64,000 bases of DNA, from the NCBI RefSeq assembly GCF_030652775.1, contig NZ_JAUSPS010000012.1, positions 62,001 to 126,000 of the forward strand, written 5' to 3'. Below are positions 14,398 to 24,107 of this stretch, piece after piece (positions within the stretch are counted from its first letter, which is position 1; the number at the start of each line of letters is the position of its first letter). The DNA is from Acetobacterium sp. (GTDB lineage: Bacteria; Bacillota; Clostridia; Eubacteriales; Eubacteriaceae). The position numbers and the translations under genes are program-made. The notes under the pieces were generated by a model. That model was not told where the DNA came from. It ran no database searches and saw nothing but the letters and a program-made list of their open reading frames with translations.

Positions 14398-16065
14398 ATG
14401 ACTATGAAGTCAAAAAGATTTGAAGCTTTAGCAGCTCGTCCAGTCAAAAAGGATGGTTTCGTTAAAGAATGGCCAGAAGTAGGTCTAATTGCAATGAACA
14501 GCCCTGGGGACCCAGTTCCTAGTTTACGTGTTGAAAATGGTGTAGTTGTAGAACTGGATGGAAAAAAACGAGCAGAATTTGATATGCTTGATACTTTCAT
14601 CGCTAACTATGCAATTCGTTTAGAAAAAGCCCAAGAATATATGGCAATGGATTCGATCAAAATTGCTAATATGCTTGTTGATATTAATGTTCCAAGAGAT
14701 ATCGTTGTAGATATTACTACCTCGATCACGCCTGCTAAAATTACTGAAGTACTTGGTCACATGACAGTATTAGAAATGATGATGGCTCAAAGTAAAATGC
14801 GAGCTCGTTTAATGCCTTCTAACCAATGTCACGTAACCAACGTAAAAGATAACATGGTTCAAATCGCTGCTGATGCTGCAGAAGCTGCAATCCGTGGATT
14901 TGATGAAATGGAAACAACAGTAGGTATCGGTCGTTATGCACCATTTAACGCTCTTGCTATCATGGTCGGCGCAAATGTTGGTCGTCCAGGTATCTTAACA
15001 CAATGTGCTGTTGAAGAAGCTACCGAACTTGACCTTGGTATGAAAGGTTACACCGCTTATGCTGAAACTATTTCGGTATATGGTACCGAACCAGTTTTCA
15101 TGGATGGTGATGATACGCCATACTCAAAAGCTTTCTTAGCATCAAGCTACGCTTCTCGTGGTTTGAAAATGCGTTTTACATCTGGTTCTGGATCAGAAGT
15201 ACAAATGGGTTATGCCGAAGGCAAATCAATGCTTTATCTTGAAGCTCGATGCTTATACATCACTAAGGGTGCCGGCGTACAAGGGAGCCAGAATGGTTCA
15301 GTTTCTTGTATCGGTGTTCCAGCAGGTGTACCAGGCGGTATCCGAGAAGTATTGGCTGAAAACTTATTGGCAGCATGCCTCGATTTAGAGTGTGCTTCTT
15401 CTAATGACCAAACCTTTACTCACTCAGACTTACGACGAGTTGCTCGTTCATTAATGCAAATGGTACCAGGAACTGATTACATCTGTTCTGGTTACTCTGC
15501 TACACCTAACTATGATAATATGTTTGCAGGCTCTAACTGGGATGCAGATGATTATGATGATTGGAATGTCATCCAACGTGACTTAAAAATAGACGGTGGT
15601 TTACAACCTGTTGGCGAAGAAGAGCTTGTTGCTGTTCGTGCTAAAGGCGCTCGCGCAATGCAGATCTTATTCAGAGAATTAGGCTTAACCGAAATCACTG
15701 ATGCTGAAGTTGAAGCGGCAACTTATGCTCGTGGATCTCAAGATATGCCTGACCGTGATGTTGTCGCTGACTTAAAATCTGTTGAAGATTTAATGGGTCG
15801 TGGCGCAACAGCAGTTGACTTTATTAAAGCTTTAGACCGCGGCGGCATGAGAGATGTTGCTGAATCGATCTTTAACATTCAGTTACAGAAATGTGCGGGT
15901 GACTACTTACACACTGCTTCTAAATTAAGCGCTACATGGGAATGTATCTCAGCAGTTAACTATCCAAATACTTATCATGGAGTAAAAACTGGTTATGTAA
16001 TCAGTGATGAAAGATGGGCACAAATCCAAGATATTCCATGGGCTGTTGACCCAGCAAGCATATAG
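14398..16065 (+). CDS. Propanediol dehydratase large subunit PduC
   Basis: 555 residues, the full length of B12-dependent diol dehydratase alpha subunits. Recognisable stretches are [23 protein letters not shown] at the start, [11 protein letters not shown], and [23 protein letters not shown] in the active-site barrel, with [14 protein letters not shown] further on. With PduD and PduE it converts 1,2-propanediol to propionaldehyde by a radical mechanism using adenosylcobalamin. Start ATG 14398 follows AAGGAGGAATA. Confidence 0.97.
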   Translation: MTMKSKRFEALAARPVKKDGFVKEWPEVGLIAMNSPGDPVPSLRVENGVVVELDGKKRAEFDMLDTFIANYAIRLEKAQEYMAMDSIKIANMLVDINVPRDIVVDITTSITPAKITEVLGHMTVLEMMMAQSKMRARLMPSNQCHVTNVKDNMVQIAADAAEAAIRGFDEMETTVGIGRYAPFNALAIMVGANVGRPGILTQCAVEEATELDLGMKGYTAYAETISVYGTEPVFMDGDDTPYSKAFLASSYASRGLKMRFTSGSGSEVQMGYAEGKSMLYLEARCLYITKGAGVQGSQNGSVSCIGVPAGVPGGIREVLAENLLAACLDLECASSNDQTFTHSDLRRVARSLMQMVPGTDYICSGYSATPNYDNMFAGSNWDADDYDDWNVIQRDLKIDGGLQPVGEEELVAVRAKGARAMQILFRELGLTEITDAEVEAATYARGSQDMPDRDVVADLKSVEDLMGRGATAVDFIKALDRGGMRDVAESIFNIQLQKCAGDYLHTASKLSATWECISAVNYPNTYHGVKTGYVISDERWAQIQDIPWAVDPASI

Positions 16066-16081
16066 GAAGGGGTGTAAAAAA

Positions 16082-16729
16082 ATGGCTATAAACGAACAAA
16101 TGTTAAAAAGCATTATCGAAGATGTTTTAAAAGAAATGACTGGCGCTACTTCAGCTTCTGCACCAGCTGCTTCTGCTGCTGGCTCAGTTAAACTGACTCC
16201 AATCGGAGAAGCAAAACAAGGAATGGCTAGTGATGAAGTAGTTATTGGTTTAGCTCCTGCTTTTGCAGAATCTCAAACGGTAACAATCGTCGGTCTGCCA
16301 CACGATAAGGTTCTTAAAGAAATTATCGCCGGTATCGAAGAAGAAGGCTTAAAAGCCCGAGTTATCAAAATTTACCGAAGTTCTGACGTTGCTGTATGCG
16401 GTCATACTGCTGCTAAACTTTCTGGATCCGGTATTGGTATTGGTATCCAGTCAAAAGGTACTTCCTTAATTCACCAAAAAGATTTACCACAGTTAAGTAA
16501 CTTAGAATTATTTTCTCAAGCACCATTGATCGATTTAGAAACATATCGAATGATTGGGAAAAATGCTGCTAAATATGCTAAAGGCGAAAGCCCAGCACCC
16601 GTTCCAGTAAGAAACGACCAAATGGCTCGTCCAGCTTACCAGGCGAAAGCAGCCTTATTACATATTAAAGAAACTGAACATGTTGAAGCCGGTAAAAAAG
16701 CCGTCGAACAACAAGTTTCGTTTGTATAA
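16082..16729 (+). CDS. Propanediol dehydratase medium subunit PduD
   Basis: 215 residues from the ATG at 16082, chosen because AAGGGGTG precedes it; an earlier in-frame ATG lies inside pduC. The first 18 residues ([18 protein letters not shown]) form the amphipathic helix that targets PduD to the microcompartment lumen, followed by a Ser/Ala/Pro linker. The body contains [36 protein letters not shown], part of the cobalamin-facing subunit. Works as a complex with PduC and PduE. Confidence 0.95.
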   Translation: MAINEQMLKSIIEDVLKEMTGATSASAPAASAAGSVKLTPIGEAKQGMASDEVVIGLAPAFAESQTVTIVGLPHDKVLKEIIAGIEEEGLKARVIKIYRSSDVAVCGHTAAKLSGSGIGIGIQSKGTSLIHQKDLPQLSNLELFSQAPLIDLETYRMIGKNAAKYAKGESPAPVPVRNDQMARPAYQAKAALLHIKETEHVEAGKKAVEQQVSFV

Positions 16730-16744
16730 GTGGAGGTGACCAGA

Positions 16745-17248
16745 ATGACACAAGAACAAATGTTGGAACAAATCGTTAAACAAGTTATGAGTTCGATGAG
16801 TACCGCTGCAGCTCCAGCTACAGGCGCTACTGGAACTGTTTCGAAAGCTGATTACCCAATCGGAGATAAAAGACCAGAACTGATCTTCTCTGCTACCGGA
16901 AAGGCTTACAAAGAATTAACCTTAGATAAATTATTAGCTGGCCAATTAACACCAGAAGATTTACGTATCAGACCAGAAACCCTTGAACTTCAAGCTCAGG
17001 TTGCTGAATCTGTAAAACGTGATGCATTTGCTAGAAACCTAAGAAGAGCTGCTGAACTGATCGCTGTTCCAGATGCTCGTTTATTAGAAATCTACAATGC
17101 CCTTCGTCCATACAAATCAACTAAAGACGAATTATTGGCGATTGCTGCTGAACTTAAAAATCAATTCAATGCTCCAATTTCTGCTTCTTTAGTAGCAGAA
17201 GCTGCTGAAGTATACTACAATAGAAAAAGATCAAAAGAATTCTTATAG
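16745..17248 (+). CDS. Propanediol dehydratase small subunit PduE
   Basis: 167 residues from ATG 16745, with GGAGGTGACC just upstream. The N-terminal helix (MTQEQMLEQIVKQVMSSM) and Ala/Thr-rich linker resemble those of PduD and may also serve as an encapsulation tag. The body has YPIGDKRPELIFSATGKAYKELTLDKLLAG and LRPYKSTKDELL, typical of the gamma subunit of diol dehydratase. Confidence 0.95.
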   Translation: MTQEQMLEQIVKQVMSSMSTAAAPATGATGTVSKADYPIGDKRPELIFSATGKAYKELTLDKLLAGQLTPEDLRIRPETLELQAQVAESVKRDAFARNLRRAAELIAVPDARLLEIYNALRPYKSTKDELLAIAAELKNQFNAPISASLVAEAAEVYYNRKRSKEFL

Positions 17249-17284
17249 AATTAGCAGAATAGGAAGTGTTGGGAGGACTAACAT

Positions 17285-19099
17285 ATGATTATTGCAGGAA
17301 TAGATATTGGAAATGCAAGCACTGAAACAGCTCTTGCCCGATATGTCGACGGAAAGCCTGAATTTCTTTGTAGTGGTATTGTTGATACCACTGGGATGAA
17401 GGGAACCCGTCAAAATATTCATGGAGTTTTCGCCTCTCTCAAACAAGCCCTTGAAAAAGCTGGTTTAACCGTAGAAAATGTTGATTTAATCCGGATCAAT
17501 GAAGCTGCTCCTGTTATTGGGGATGTAGCAATGGAAACAATTACGGAAACAATTATTACGGAATCAACCATGATCGGTCACAATCCCTCTACACCAGGGG
17601 GATTGGGGATCGGTGTGGGTGTGACCGTAGACATAAGAGAAGTTAGTAATTGTGATAAAGGCGAGTCAGTTATCGTTGTTATCCCAAGAGAAGTGGATTT
17701 TGAAGATTCCTCTCGGATTATTAACCATGCTGTTAATAACGGCATATTTATTAATGGTGCCATTGTCCAACGTGATGATGGCGTTTTAATTAATAACCGA
17801 CTTGTCAAAAAAATTCCGATTGTTGATGAAGTTTCACTGATTGAAAAGGTGCCAAGAAACATGCGCGCAGCCATTGAGGTTGCCGCACCAGGTTCGGTAG
17901 TTGAACAGCTATCAAACCCATACGGCATTGCAACCGTATTTGATTTAACATCCGACGAGACAAAGCAGGTTGTCCCTGTATCACGAGCACTCATCGGAAA
18001 TCGTTCAGCAGTTGTTATCAAAACGCCGGCAGGGGATGTCAAAGAAAGAAAAATCCCGGCTGGCCAAATCATTATTCAGGGATCTAACAAAAAAGCCCAG
18101 GTTAATGTCGATGATGGTGCTGAAAAAATTATGGATGCAATACGTTCCGTAGCTCCTGTAGAAGATATTAAAGGAGAAGCTGGCACTAACGCCGGTGGAA
18201 TGCTCGAAAAGGTCAGACAGGTCATGTCGAACCTGACAGATCAACTGCCAAGTGCAATTAAGATTCAAGATTTATTAGCCGTCGATACTTTCGTACCACA
18301 AACTGTCAAAGGTGGGGTTGCGGAAGAATTTTCCATGGAAAATGCCGTTGGTATTGCCGCCATGGTTAAAGCCGATAAATTGCAAATGAATATGATTGCT
18401 CATGAATTGGAAGCTGAACTGGGTGTAAAAGTTGAAGTGGGTGGAGTGGAAGCTGATATGGCGATCCGCGGCGCCTTAACAACACCGGGAAGCAATCGGC
18501 CTTTAGCAATTATCGATATGGGTGCAGGATCGACAGATGCAGCAATTATTAACAGGGCAGGTGAAATCAAGTCCATCCATTTAGCAGGTGCCGGAAATAT
18601 GGTCACACTGCTCATCGCATCTGAGTTAGGATATGACAACATGGCTCTGGCGGAAGATATCAAAAAATATCCGCTGGCAAAGGTTGAAAGTTTATTCCAT
18701 ATTCGTCATGAAGATGGAACCGTTCAATTTTTTGACAAGCCACTTGATCCCAGAACTTTTGCACGGGTTGTCATTTTGACACCGAATGGAATGATGCCCA
18801 TGCCGGGTAACTACTCACTGGAACGTATTCGAGCAGTACGTCGAGAAGCGAAAACAAAAGTATTTGTTGTAAATGCCATTCGTTCTTTAGAACGAGTTAG
18901 CCCCACCGGAAACGTCCGGGATATTGAATTTGTAACTTTGGTCGGAGGATCAGCTCTAGATTTTGAGATTCCGCAGTTAGTAACAGATGCCCTATCCAAG
19001 TACAGCATTGTTTCAGGACGGGCGAATATTAGAGGGGTTGAGGGTCCACGTAACGCAGTAGCCACCGGTCTCGTACTTGCTTACGAAGAAGGTGAATAA
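17285..19099 (+). CDS. Diol dehydratase reactivase large subunit PduG
   Basis: 604 residues. The ASKHA ATPase pattern is visible: GIDIGNASTETALARY at the start and AIIDMGAGSTDAAIINRAGE near residue 410. The protein uses ATP to open inactivated diol dehydratase and eject damaged cobalamin so that fresh cofactor can bind. Length and motifs match DdrA/PduG. pduH follows after one base, as expected for a two-subunit complex. Confidence 0.96.
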   Translation: MIIAGIDIGNASTETALARYVDGKPEFLCSGIVDTTGMKGTRQNIHGVFASLKQALEKAGLTVENVDLIRINEAAPVIGDVAMETITETIITESTMIGHNPSTPGGLGIGVGVTVDIREVSNCDKGESVIVVIPREVDFEDSSRIINHAVNNGIFINGAIVQRDDGVLINNRLVKKIPIVDEVSLIEKVPRNMRAAIEVAAPGSVVEQLSNPYGIATVFDLTSDETKQVVPVSRALIGNRSAVVIKTPAGDVKERKIPAGQIIIQGSNKKAQVNVDDGAEKIMDAIRSVAPVEDIKGEAGTNAGGMLEKVRQVMSNLTDQLPSAIKIQDLLAVDTFVPQTVKGGVAEEFSMENAVGIAAMVKADKLQMNMIAHELEAELGVKVEVGGVEADMAIRGALTTPGSNRPLAIIDMGAGSTDAAIINRAGEIKSIHLAGAGNMVTLLIASELGYDNMALAEDIKKYPLAKVESLFHIRHEDGTVQFFDKPLDPRTFARVVILTPNGMMPMPGNYSLERIRAVRREAKTKVFVVNAIRSLERVSPTGNVRDIEFVTLVGGSALDFEIPQLVTDALSKYSIVSGRANIRGVEGPRNAVATGLVLAYEEGE

Positions 19100-19100
19100 G

Positions 19101-19475
19101 ATGCGGATGGATTTCGATGCTCCAAAACCAGAAATTAAAGTTGTCCATGGCAAAAATATTACGTATCAAAAGGTCGTTGACGAAGTATTACATGGAATCG
19201 AAGAAGAAGGTGTGCCTTTTTCCATCGAAGAACTGGAAGAAACCAATCCGGTGGAGCTTGCTTTTAGAGGAGCTGAATTATCCCACCTTGGCGTTGGAAT
19301 CGGAATTACCGAAAATGAAGTGGTGCTCCATTATATTAAATTAAAAGAGGACCATCCAATTTTTAAAATTCCATCTTTCAGTGACGAGGCCACGCTACGA
19401 GCAATCGGAAGCAATGCCGCAAGACTGGTAAAAAGAATGCCGTTTAAGAATCTAGATAATACTGAGCTGTCGTAA
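19101..19475 (+). CDS. Diol dehydratase reactivase small subunit PduH
   Basis: 124 residues from ATG 19101, one base after the pduG stop. It belongs to the DdrB/PduH family (VHGKNITYQKVVDEVLHGIEEEGVPFSIEE, LGVGIGITENEVVLHY, and ATLRAIGSNAARLVKRMPFK near the end). The small subunit swaps with the medium subunit of the dehydratase during reactivation. An ATG six bases later is an alternative start. Confidence 0.93.
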   Translation: MRMDFDAPKPEIKVVHGKNITYQKVVDEVLHGIEEEGVPFSIEELEETNPVELAFRGAELSHLGVGIGITENEVVLHYIKLKEDHPIFKIPSFSDEATLRAIGSNAARLVKRMPFKNLDNTELS

Positions 19476-19487
19476 GGAGGGGTTAAT

Positions 19488-19910
19488 TTGAATAGAGGAG
19501 AGGCCATTGGCCTAATAGAAGCTATTGGGTTGGCCACAGCGATTGAAGCTGCCGATGCGGCAGTCAAGTCAGCAAATGTCAGGCTGATTGGCTATGAAGC
19601 GTGTAAAGGTGACGGTATGTCTACCATTAAAGTGGCAGGCGATATTGGCGCAGTTAAGGCGGCGGTTGACGCGGCTACAGCTGCTTGTGCCAAAGGTCGG
19701 GGTGTTTGGGGAACCAAAGTGATCGCCAGACCCAGTGAAGGTATTGATAAATTAATTTACAATAATCAAACAGTGGGTTACACACCACCGGAAGAACCAA
19801 AAGCTGAAGTAGTCATTATCGATGAAAATGAAGAAACAGTAGAAGAAACAGTAGAAGAAACAGCAGAAGAAACAGCAGAAGAAACCGCAGAAGAAACCAC
19901 AGAAGAATAA
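19488..19910 (+). CDS. BMC shell protein with acidic repeat tail (PduK-like position)
   Basis: 140 residues starting with TTG after AAGGAGGGG. Residues 1-95 are a single BMC domain close to PduA (AIGLIEAIGLATAIEAADAAVKSANVRLIGYE). After a short linker the protein ends in 26 residues made only of Glu, Thr, Val and Ala, from tandem E-E-T-x repeats. PduK proteins also have a BMC domain plus a C-terminal extension, but theirs usually carries cysteines for an iron-sulfur cluster, which this tail lacks. Likely a minor hexameric shell protein whose acidic tail points to one face of the shell. Confidence 0.8.
   Translation: MNRGEAIGLIEAIGLATAIEAADAAVKSANVRLIGYEACKGDGMSTIKVAGDIGAVKAAVDAATAACAKGRGVWGTKVIARPSEGIDKLIYNNQTVGYTPPEEPKAEVVIIDENEETVEETVEETAEETAEETAEETTEE
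19830..19907 (+). repeat. 12-bp tandem repeat coding for the E-E-T-x tail
   Basis: GAAGAAACAGTA-type units of 12 bases run six and a half times in frame to the stop codon. Third positions and the last codon vary (V, V, A, A, A, T). Loss or gain of a unit would change tail length without a frameshift. Confidence 0.8.
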
Positions 19911-19969
19911 TCACTGAAATCTGCTTAATGTTTCAGACAGAGAGATCTTTTGAAGAAAAGGTGTTAGAT

Positions 19970-20623
19970 ATGAATGCAGACGAAAAAAAAGTAATTGAAC
20001 AAATCGTAATCAATACGGTTAAGAAATTGATGGAAGAAAAAGACAGTCCGAATCGTGTTGCTTTGGGAATTTCTAATAAACACATTCATCTTTCCCAGGA
20101 AGATATTGAGACACTTTTTGGCAAAGGTTATGAACTGACCAATATAAAAGACTTAAAACAACCAGGACAATATGCAGCCAAAGAGTCGGTTAAAGTGATT
20201 GGACCCAAAGGAAGTTTTGACAAGGTTCGCATTTTAGGACCAGCCAGACCAGAAAGTCAAATCGAAATATCTTTAACTGATGCCAGAACCCTGGGGATTA
20301 AAGCTCCTGTTTGTGAATCAGGGAAACTTGAAGGCACCCCGGGAATTACCCTTGAAGGACCATGCGGTTCCGTTACACTTAGCCATGGGGTGATTGTTGC
20401 ACTTAGACATATTCACATGCCACCTGATGTTGCTGAAAAACTTGGAATTAAAGATAAAGACTGGGTATGTGTTGAAACAAGCGGCGTTCGAAAAACTATT
20501 TTCTGTAATGTGCTAGCCCGGGTATCCGATAAATTTGATTATGAAATGCATTTGGATACGGATGAAGCGAACGCAGCAGGACTTAATAACGATGATTATT
20601 TAAAAATAATCCCAAACAGGTGA
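19970..20623 (+). CDS. Phosphate propanoyltransferase PduL
   Basis: 217 residues from ATG 19970 (GAAAAGGTG upstream; a longer frame starts at 19928). N-terminal helix ADEKKVIEQIVINTVKKLM is an encapsulation-peptide pattern. Two PduL domains follow, with conserved ISNKHIHLSQEDIETLFG and VALRHIHMPPDVAEKLGIKD; the histidines in these HIH motifs bind the zinc ions of the active site. It turns propionyl-CoA into propionyl phosphate and recycles CoA inside the shell. No propionate kinase is encoded in the operon, so the phosphate must be used by a kinase elsewhere. Confidence 0.95.
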   Translation: MNADEKKVIEQIVINTVKKLMEEKDSPNRVALGISNKHIHLSQEDIETLFGKGYELTNIKDLKQPGQYAAKESVKVIGPKGSFDKVRILGPARPESQIEISLTDARTLGIKAPVCESGKLEGTPGITLEGPCGSVTLSHGVIVALRHIHMPPDVAEKLGIKDKDWVCVETSGVRKTIFCNVLARVSDKFDYEMHLDTDEANAAGLNNDDYLKIIPNR

Positions 20624-20627
20624 AATA

Positions 20628-21452
20628 ATGGATTGGAAATCTGGTAACGACGCAATATTGGAATTTGCAGAATTAATTCGAGAGAAAAAAGCCAATGCTT
20701 ACACTGGTGAGCTAAAAGTTGGTGTCGATCTCGGTACTGCAAATATTGTCATCGCAGTGGTAGATGAGAACAATCGTCCCATTGCTGGAGCTACTCAAGG
20801 CGCGTCAGTTGTTCGCGACGGAATTGTTGTCGACTATCTCGGAGCGAGCCAAATCGTACGAAAACTTAAAGGTGAGGTTGAGGGGATTTTGGGCATTGAC
20901 TTATCATATGCCAAAGCCGCCACGGCCATTCCTCCTGGTATCTTGGCAGGGAATACAAAGATTATTTCTAACGTGGTTGACTCGGCCGACTTTGTAGTAA
21001 CAAATGTTGTTGATGAACCCACTGCAGCAGCAACCGTTCTTGGTATTCAAAATGGCGCTGTTGTGGATGTTGGGGGCGGAACCACCGGAATCAGTATTCT
21101 CAAAGATGGTGAAGTTATTTTCACAGCCGATGAAGCGACCGGAGGGACACATATGAGTCTGGTACTGGCAGGTTTTCATCATATAAGCTTTGAAGAAGCA
21201 GAGGAACTTAAAAAAAACGAATCACAGAAAAAGATATTTCCAATTATCAAACCCGTCGTACAGAAGATGGCGTCGATCGTCAATCGTTTTATTGTCGGGT
21301 ACGACGTTGATGTTATTTATGTGGTTGGCGGGGCTTGTGTCTTCGATGATTTTGAAAAAACATTTGAAGACGAAACAGGCATCAAAACCATTAAACCAGT
21401 AGAACCATTATTGGTAACACCCTTAGGGATCGCCTTTAATTGTCAAAGGTAA
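20628..21452 (+). CDS. EutJ-like Hsp70-family chaperone
   Basis: 274 residues with an actin/Hsp70 ATPase fold: KVGVDLGTANIVIAVVDENNRPIAG near residue 26 (phosphate 1), VVDEPTAAATVLGIQNGAVVDVGGGTTGISIL around residue 127-157 (phosphate 2), and VIYVVGGACVFDDFEKTFEDETG (adenosine motif). This matches EutJ of ethanolamine microcompartments, a presumed assembly or reactivation chaperone. Enteric pdu operons have PduJ, a shell protein, and no EutJ; the presence of an EutJ homologue is a feature of some Firmicute loci. Confidence 0.88.
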   Translation: MDWKSGNDAILEFAELIREKKANAYTGELKVGVDLGTANIVIAVVDENNRPIAGATQGASVVRDGIVVDYLGASQIVRKLKGEVEGILGIDLSYAKAATAIPPGILAGNTKIISNVVDSADFVVTNVVDEPTAAATVLGIQNGAVVDVGGGTTGISILKDGEVIFTADEATGGTHMSLVLAGFHHISFEEAEELKKNESQKKIFPIIKPVVQKMASIVNRFIVGYDVDVIYVVGGACVFDDFEKTFEDETGIKTIKPVEPLLVTPLGIAFNCQR

Positions 21453-21470
21453 GAAATGTGGTGATAGAAT

Positions 21471-22316
21471 TTGGACATGGAGAAAATGCTTGAAAATGGT
21501 TTGTTGGATATACTTATTCAAAAAATCGTTGACGAGGTTGTCAGGCGAATAAAAAATCAACCTAAAAAAGCAGTTGTTTTCTTTACGGGAGCTTCGATTG
21601 GTTTTAGAGAGTCGATGGATTCACTGTTGAAATTACAAAAAGATGGTTGGCAATTAAAAGTTGTTCTTTCTGATGATGGCATGAAGGTGTTAGATCCTGT
21701 TGCTATGCAAAAAGAACTGAATCTTGACGTGATTTATCACAGTGGCAACATCAAAAGCCAAAAAGAGCTGTATGGATCAGCTGATATGTTTGTGATTGCC
21801 ACCATGAGCGTGAATACAGCAGCCAAACTGGCTGTGGGAATAACCGACACCGTTTTGTTATCCCTCGTAAATCACGGATTTATGGCCGGTACACCGGTAG
21901 TTGCGGCAATCAATGCATGTGATCCGGGTGATCCCCAGAGAGCATCGCTGGGGATGGGAAAATCGTCTCCAAAATATCGGGAAATGTTGAATAACAACAT
22001 CAAAACACTGCGAGATTTTGGAATGAAATTAGTAAGTGGCAATGACTTGTATGCTACTTGTGTTGGTGGAACCCCCACAGAAGCTAATAATTTAATCGTT
22101 GAAAAGACAGCCAAGCCGGTCGGAAAAGAACCAGTGGTTAACCAGATCTCACCGGTCAATAATAGCGAATGCGTGATTGATAAGAACGTTATCTCACGGG
22201 TCGATATTTTAAAAGCCCGGGGAGCAAAGCTGGTTAAGATACCATCTGGATCAATTTTAACAGGCTATGCTGCGGAAGCTGCAAAGGAATTTGGGCTCCA
22301 GATTATCAGGATTTAA
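21471..22316 (+). CDS. Microcompartment-associated flavoprotein
   Basis: 281 residues. Start TTG 21471 or ATG 21477; GTGGTG lies upstream. The first 25 residues form an amphipathic helix (MLENGLLDILIQKIVDEVVRRI) like the encapsulation peptides of PduD and PduL, so the protein is probably packed inside the shell. The body looks like the flavoprotein family of FMN-binding decarboxylase-like folds (AVVFFTGASIGFRESMDSLLKLQ, MFVIATMSVNTAAKLAVGI). Its reaction is unknown. A redox role with PduS in B12 reduction is one possibility. Not found in the classical Salmonella operon. Confidence 0.65.
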   Translation: MDMEKMLENGLLDILIQKIVDEVVRRIKNQPKKAVVFFTGASIGFRESMDSLLKLQKDGWQLKVVLSDDGMKVLDPVAMQKELNLDVIYHSGNIKSQKELYGSADMFVIATMSVNTAAKLAVGITDTVLLSLVNHGFMAGTPVVAAINACDPGDPQRASLGMGKSSPKYREMLNNNIKTLRDFGMKLVSGNDLYATCVGGTPTEANNLIVEKTAKPVGKEPVVNQISPVNNSECVIDKNVISRVDILKARGAKLVKIPSGSILTGYAAEAAKEFGLQIIRI

Positions 22317-22332
22317 TAAGGGTGGTGAATTT

Positions 22333-22611
22333 ATGCAGTTAGCAAAAGTAGTCGGAAACGTAGTATCAACCCAAAAAGATCCTAATCTTGTGGGATGTAA
22401 ACTGTTGATTATTAAAAAAATTGATGAATACGGCGAATTTGAAAAATATTCAAGTTCTTCTACAGCAATTGCCGTGGACTCGGTGGGCGCAGGGATTGGT
22501 GAAACCGTCATCGTTACATCTGGCAGTAATGCCCGGTATGTTTATGGTGATAAGATGGCACCAATTGATATGACCATTGTCGGTATCATTGATGAAATTC
22601 AGATTGTTTAG
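22333..22611 (+). CDS. Pentameric vertex shell protein PduN
   Basis: 92 residues from ATG 22333 with GGGTGGTG upstream. Sequence follows the EutN/CcmL family: QLAKVVGNVVSTQKDPNLVGCKLLIIKKID and VDSVGAGIGETVIVTSGSNAR. Five copies close the vertices of the shell. Confidence 0.94.
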   Translation: MQLAKVVGNVVSTQKDPNLVGCKLLIIKKIDEYGEFEKYSSSSTAIAVDSVGAGIGETVIVTSGSNARYVYGDKMAPIDMTIVGIIDEIQIV

Positions 22612-22623
22612 TGAGGTGAAGAG

Positions 22624-23634
22624 ATGCCAAATGTGTATACCCGAGGAGGGGACAAAGGCGAGACTGGTCTTTTTGGATCCAGTCGGACGCCGAAGGATAA
22701 TATCCGTGTTGATGCATATGGAACGATGGACGAAGCAAATTCGGCCATTGGTTTAGCGTACTCACTTTGCGAAGATCAAGATATTAAAGAAATATTGCAC
22801 TATTTACAAAAACGGATTTTTGTTTTAGGTGCAGAACTTGCCAGTGATGAAAAAGGCAAGGCGATGCTGACAGACAAAATTTCCCAGGCCGATGTGGATT
22901 ACATGGAATGCACGATGGAACAATATTTAGCAATCATTGGTCCGCAGAAGGCTTTCATTATCCCAGGTGCCAGTCCGGCATCAGCAGCACTACATGTAGC
23001 GCGCACAGTTGTCAGACGGGGTGAGCGATTAATTGTCAAATATAATCGCAAAAATGAAGAAAGTCGACCAGAATTAGTAAAATTCGTTAATCGACTGTCT
23101 GATACCCTTTTTGTTTTGGCACGGACAGTAGAGTTTAATGGTGTCGTAAAAGAAATTGTCGACCGGGTAAAAGAAAAGTTGAGTCGATTAGAAACTGCGC
23201 AAGCGGGCATTGTTAATGGCGAAGCTTGTGAAAAAGAATATTCTTTACTCACTCTAGCAAAAAAAATGGCTGCTGCAGCCAGAGTTAAGGCGGAAGAAAT
23301 CAATGTTCCGATTGTTTTTTCAGTTGTCGACTCAGGTGGAAATTTGGCCTACTTTGAACGTATGGAAGATGCGTTGATGGTCAGTATTGATATTTCAGTG
23401 AATAAGGCATATACTGCCAATGCACTGAAAATGTCCACTGATAAAGTCGCCAGTGTGGTAAAAGAGGATGGCTCACTTTATGGCCTGCAATGGACCAATA
23501 ATGGTCGGATGGTCGTTTTTGGCGGGGGCTATCCACTAAAATACAATGGCGAAGTAATTGGTGGAATTGGCGTCAGCGGCGGAAGTGTCGATGAAGATAT
23601 GATTATTGCGAAGAGTGCTTTAGCTGTTTTATAA
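22624..23634 (+). CDS. Cob(I)alamin adenosyltransferase PduO (two-domain)
   Basis: 336 residues. Residues 1-185 are a PduO-type ATP:cob(I)alamin adenosyltransferase, with the ATP-binding TRGGDKGETGLFG at residues 6-18 and ALHVARTVVRRGERLIV near residue 125. Residues 205-336 are a DUF336/HbpS-like heme- or B12-binding domain (MAAAARVKAEEINVPIVFSVVDSGGNLAYFERMEDALM, GGIGVSGGSVDEDMIIA). It makes adenosylcobalamin for the dehydratase. Confidence 0.95.
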   Translation: MPNVYTRGGDKGETGLFGSSRTPKDNIRVDAYGTMDEANSAIGLAYSLCEDQDIKEILHYLQKRIFVLGAELASDEKGKAMLTDKISQADVDYMECTMEQYLAIIGPQKAFIIPGASPASAALHVARTVVRRGERLIVKYNRKNEESRPELVKFVNRLSDTLFVLARTVEFNGVVKEIVDRVKEKLSRLETAQAGIVNGEACEKEYSLLTLAKKMAAAARVKAEEINVPIVFSVVDSGGNLAYFERMEDALMVSIDISVNKAYTANALKMSTDKVASVVKEDGSLYGLQWTNNGRMVVFGGGYPLKYNGEVIGGIGVSGGSVDEDMIIAKSALAVL

Positions 23635-23661
23635 AATACTAATTAATCAGGAGGAAGAAAA

Positions 23662-24072
23662 ATGACGACTACTGGAAAATTATTAGATATGGCAAAGAAA
23701 ATGGCAGAAGCGGCTGCTGTAAAAGCAATCGAAATCGATGTGCCAATGGTTATTGTAATTTGTGATGCCAGCGGCAACACCGTATTATTTAACCGGATGG
23801 AAGATTCTTTACTCGCTAGTATGGATATTGCCACCAATAAGGCTTATACTGCCGTTGCGCTTAAAATGGGTACCGATCAAGCCGCTGATCTTGCTAAAGA
23901 GTCAGGACAACTTTTCGGAATCGCTAGCTGCGATAAGGGCAGAATGGTTGTATTTGGCGGTGGCTTCCCTATTTTTGAAGGGGATAAAATCATTGGCGGT
24001 ATCGGAGTAAGTGGTGGAAGTGTCGCCGAAGACATGACTGTTGCTCAAGCTGGACTAGACGCTCTAAAATAA
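23662..24072 (+). CDS. Stand-alone DUF336 (PduO C-terminal-like) protein
   Basis: 136 residues, similar along its length to the second domain of the preceding PduO (AKKMAEAAAVKAIEIDVPMVIVICDASGNTVLFNRMEDSLL, GGIGVSGGSVAEDMTVAQAGL). It arose probably by duplication of that domain. HbpS/GlcG-like proteins of this type form octamers and can bind heme or corrinoids. Strong AGGAGG site. Its role beside a complete PduO is unknown; delivery or storage of cofactor is a guess. Confidence 0.85.
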   Translation: MTTTGKLLDMAKKMAEAAAVKAIEIDVPMVIVICDASGNTVLFNRMEDSLLASMDIATNKAYTAVALKMGTDQAADLAKESGQLFGIASCDKGRMVVFGGGFPIFEGDKIIGGIGVSGGSVAEDMTVAQAGLDALK

Positions 24073-24107
24073 GACAAAAAATTAACACGATCCAGGAGGT
24101 ACCTCGT

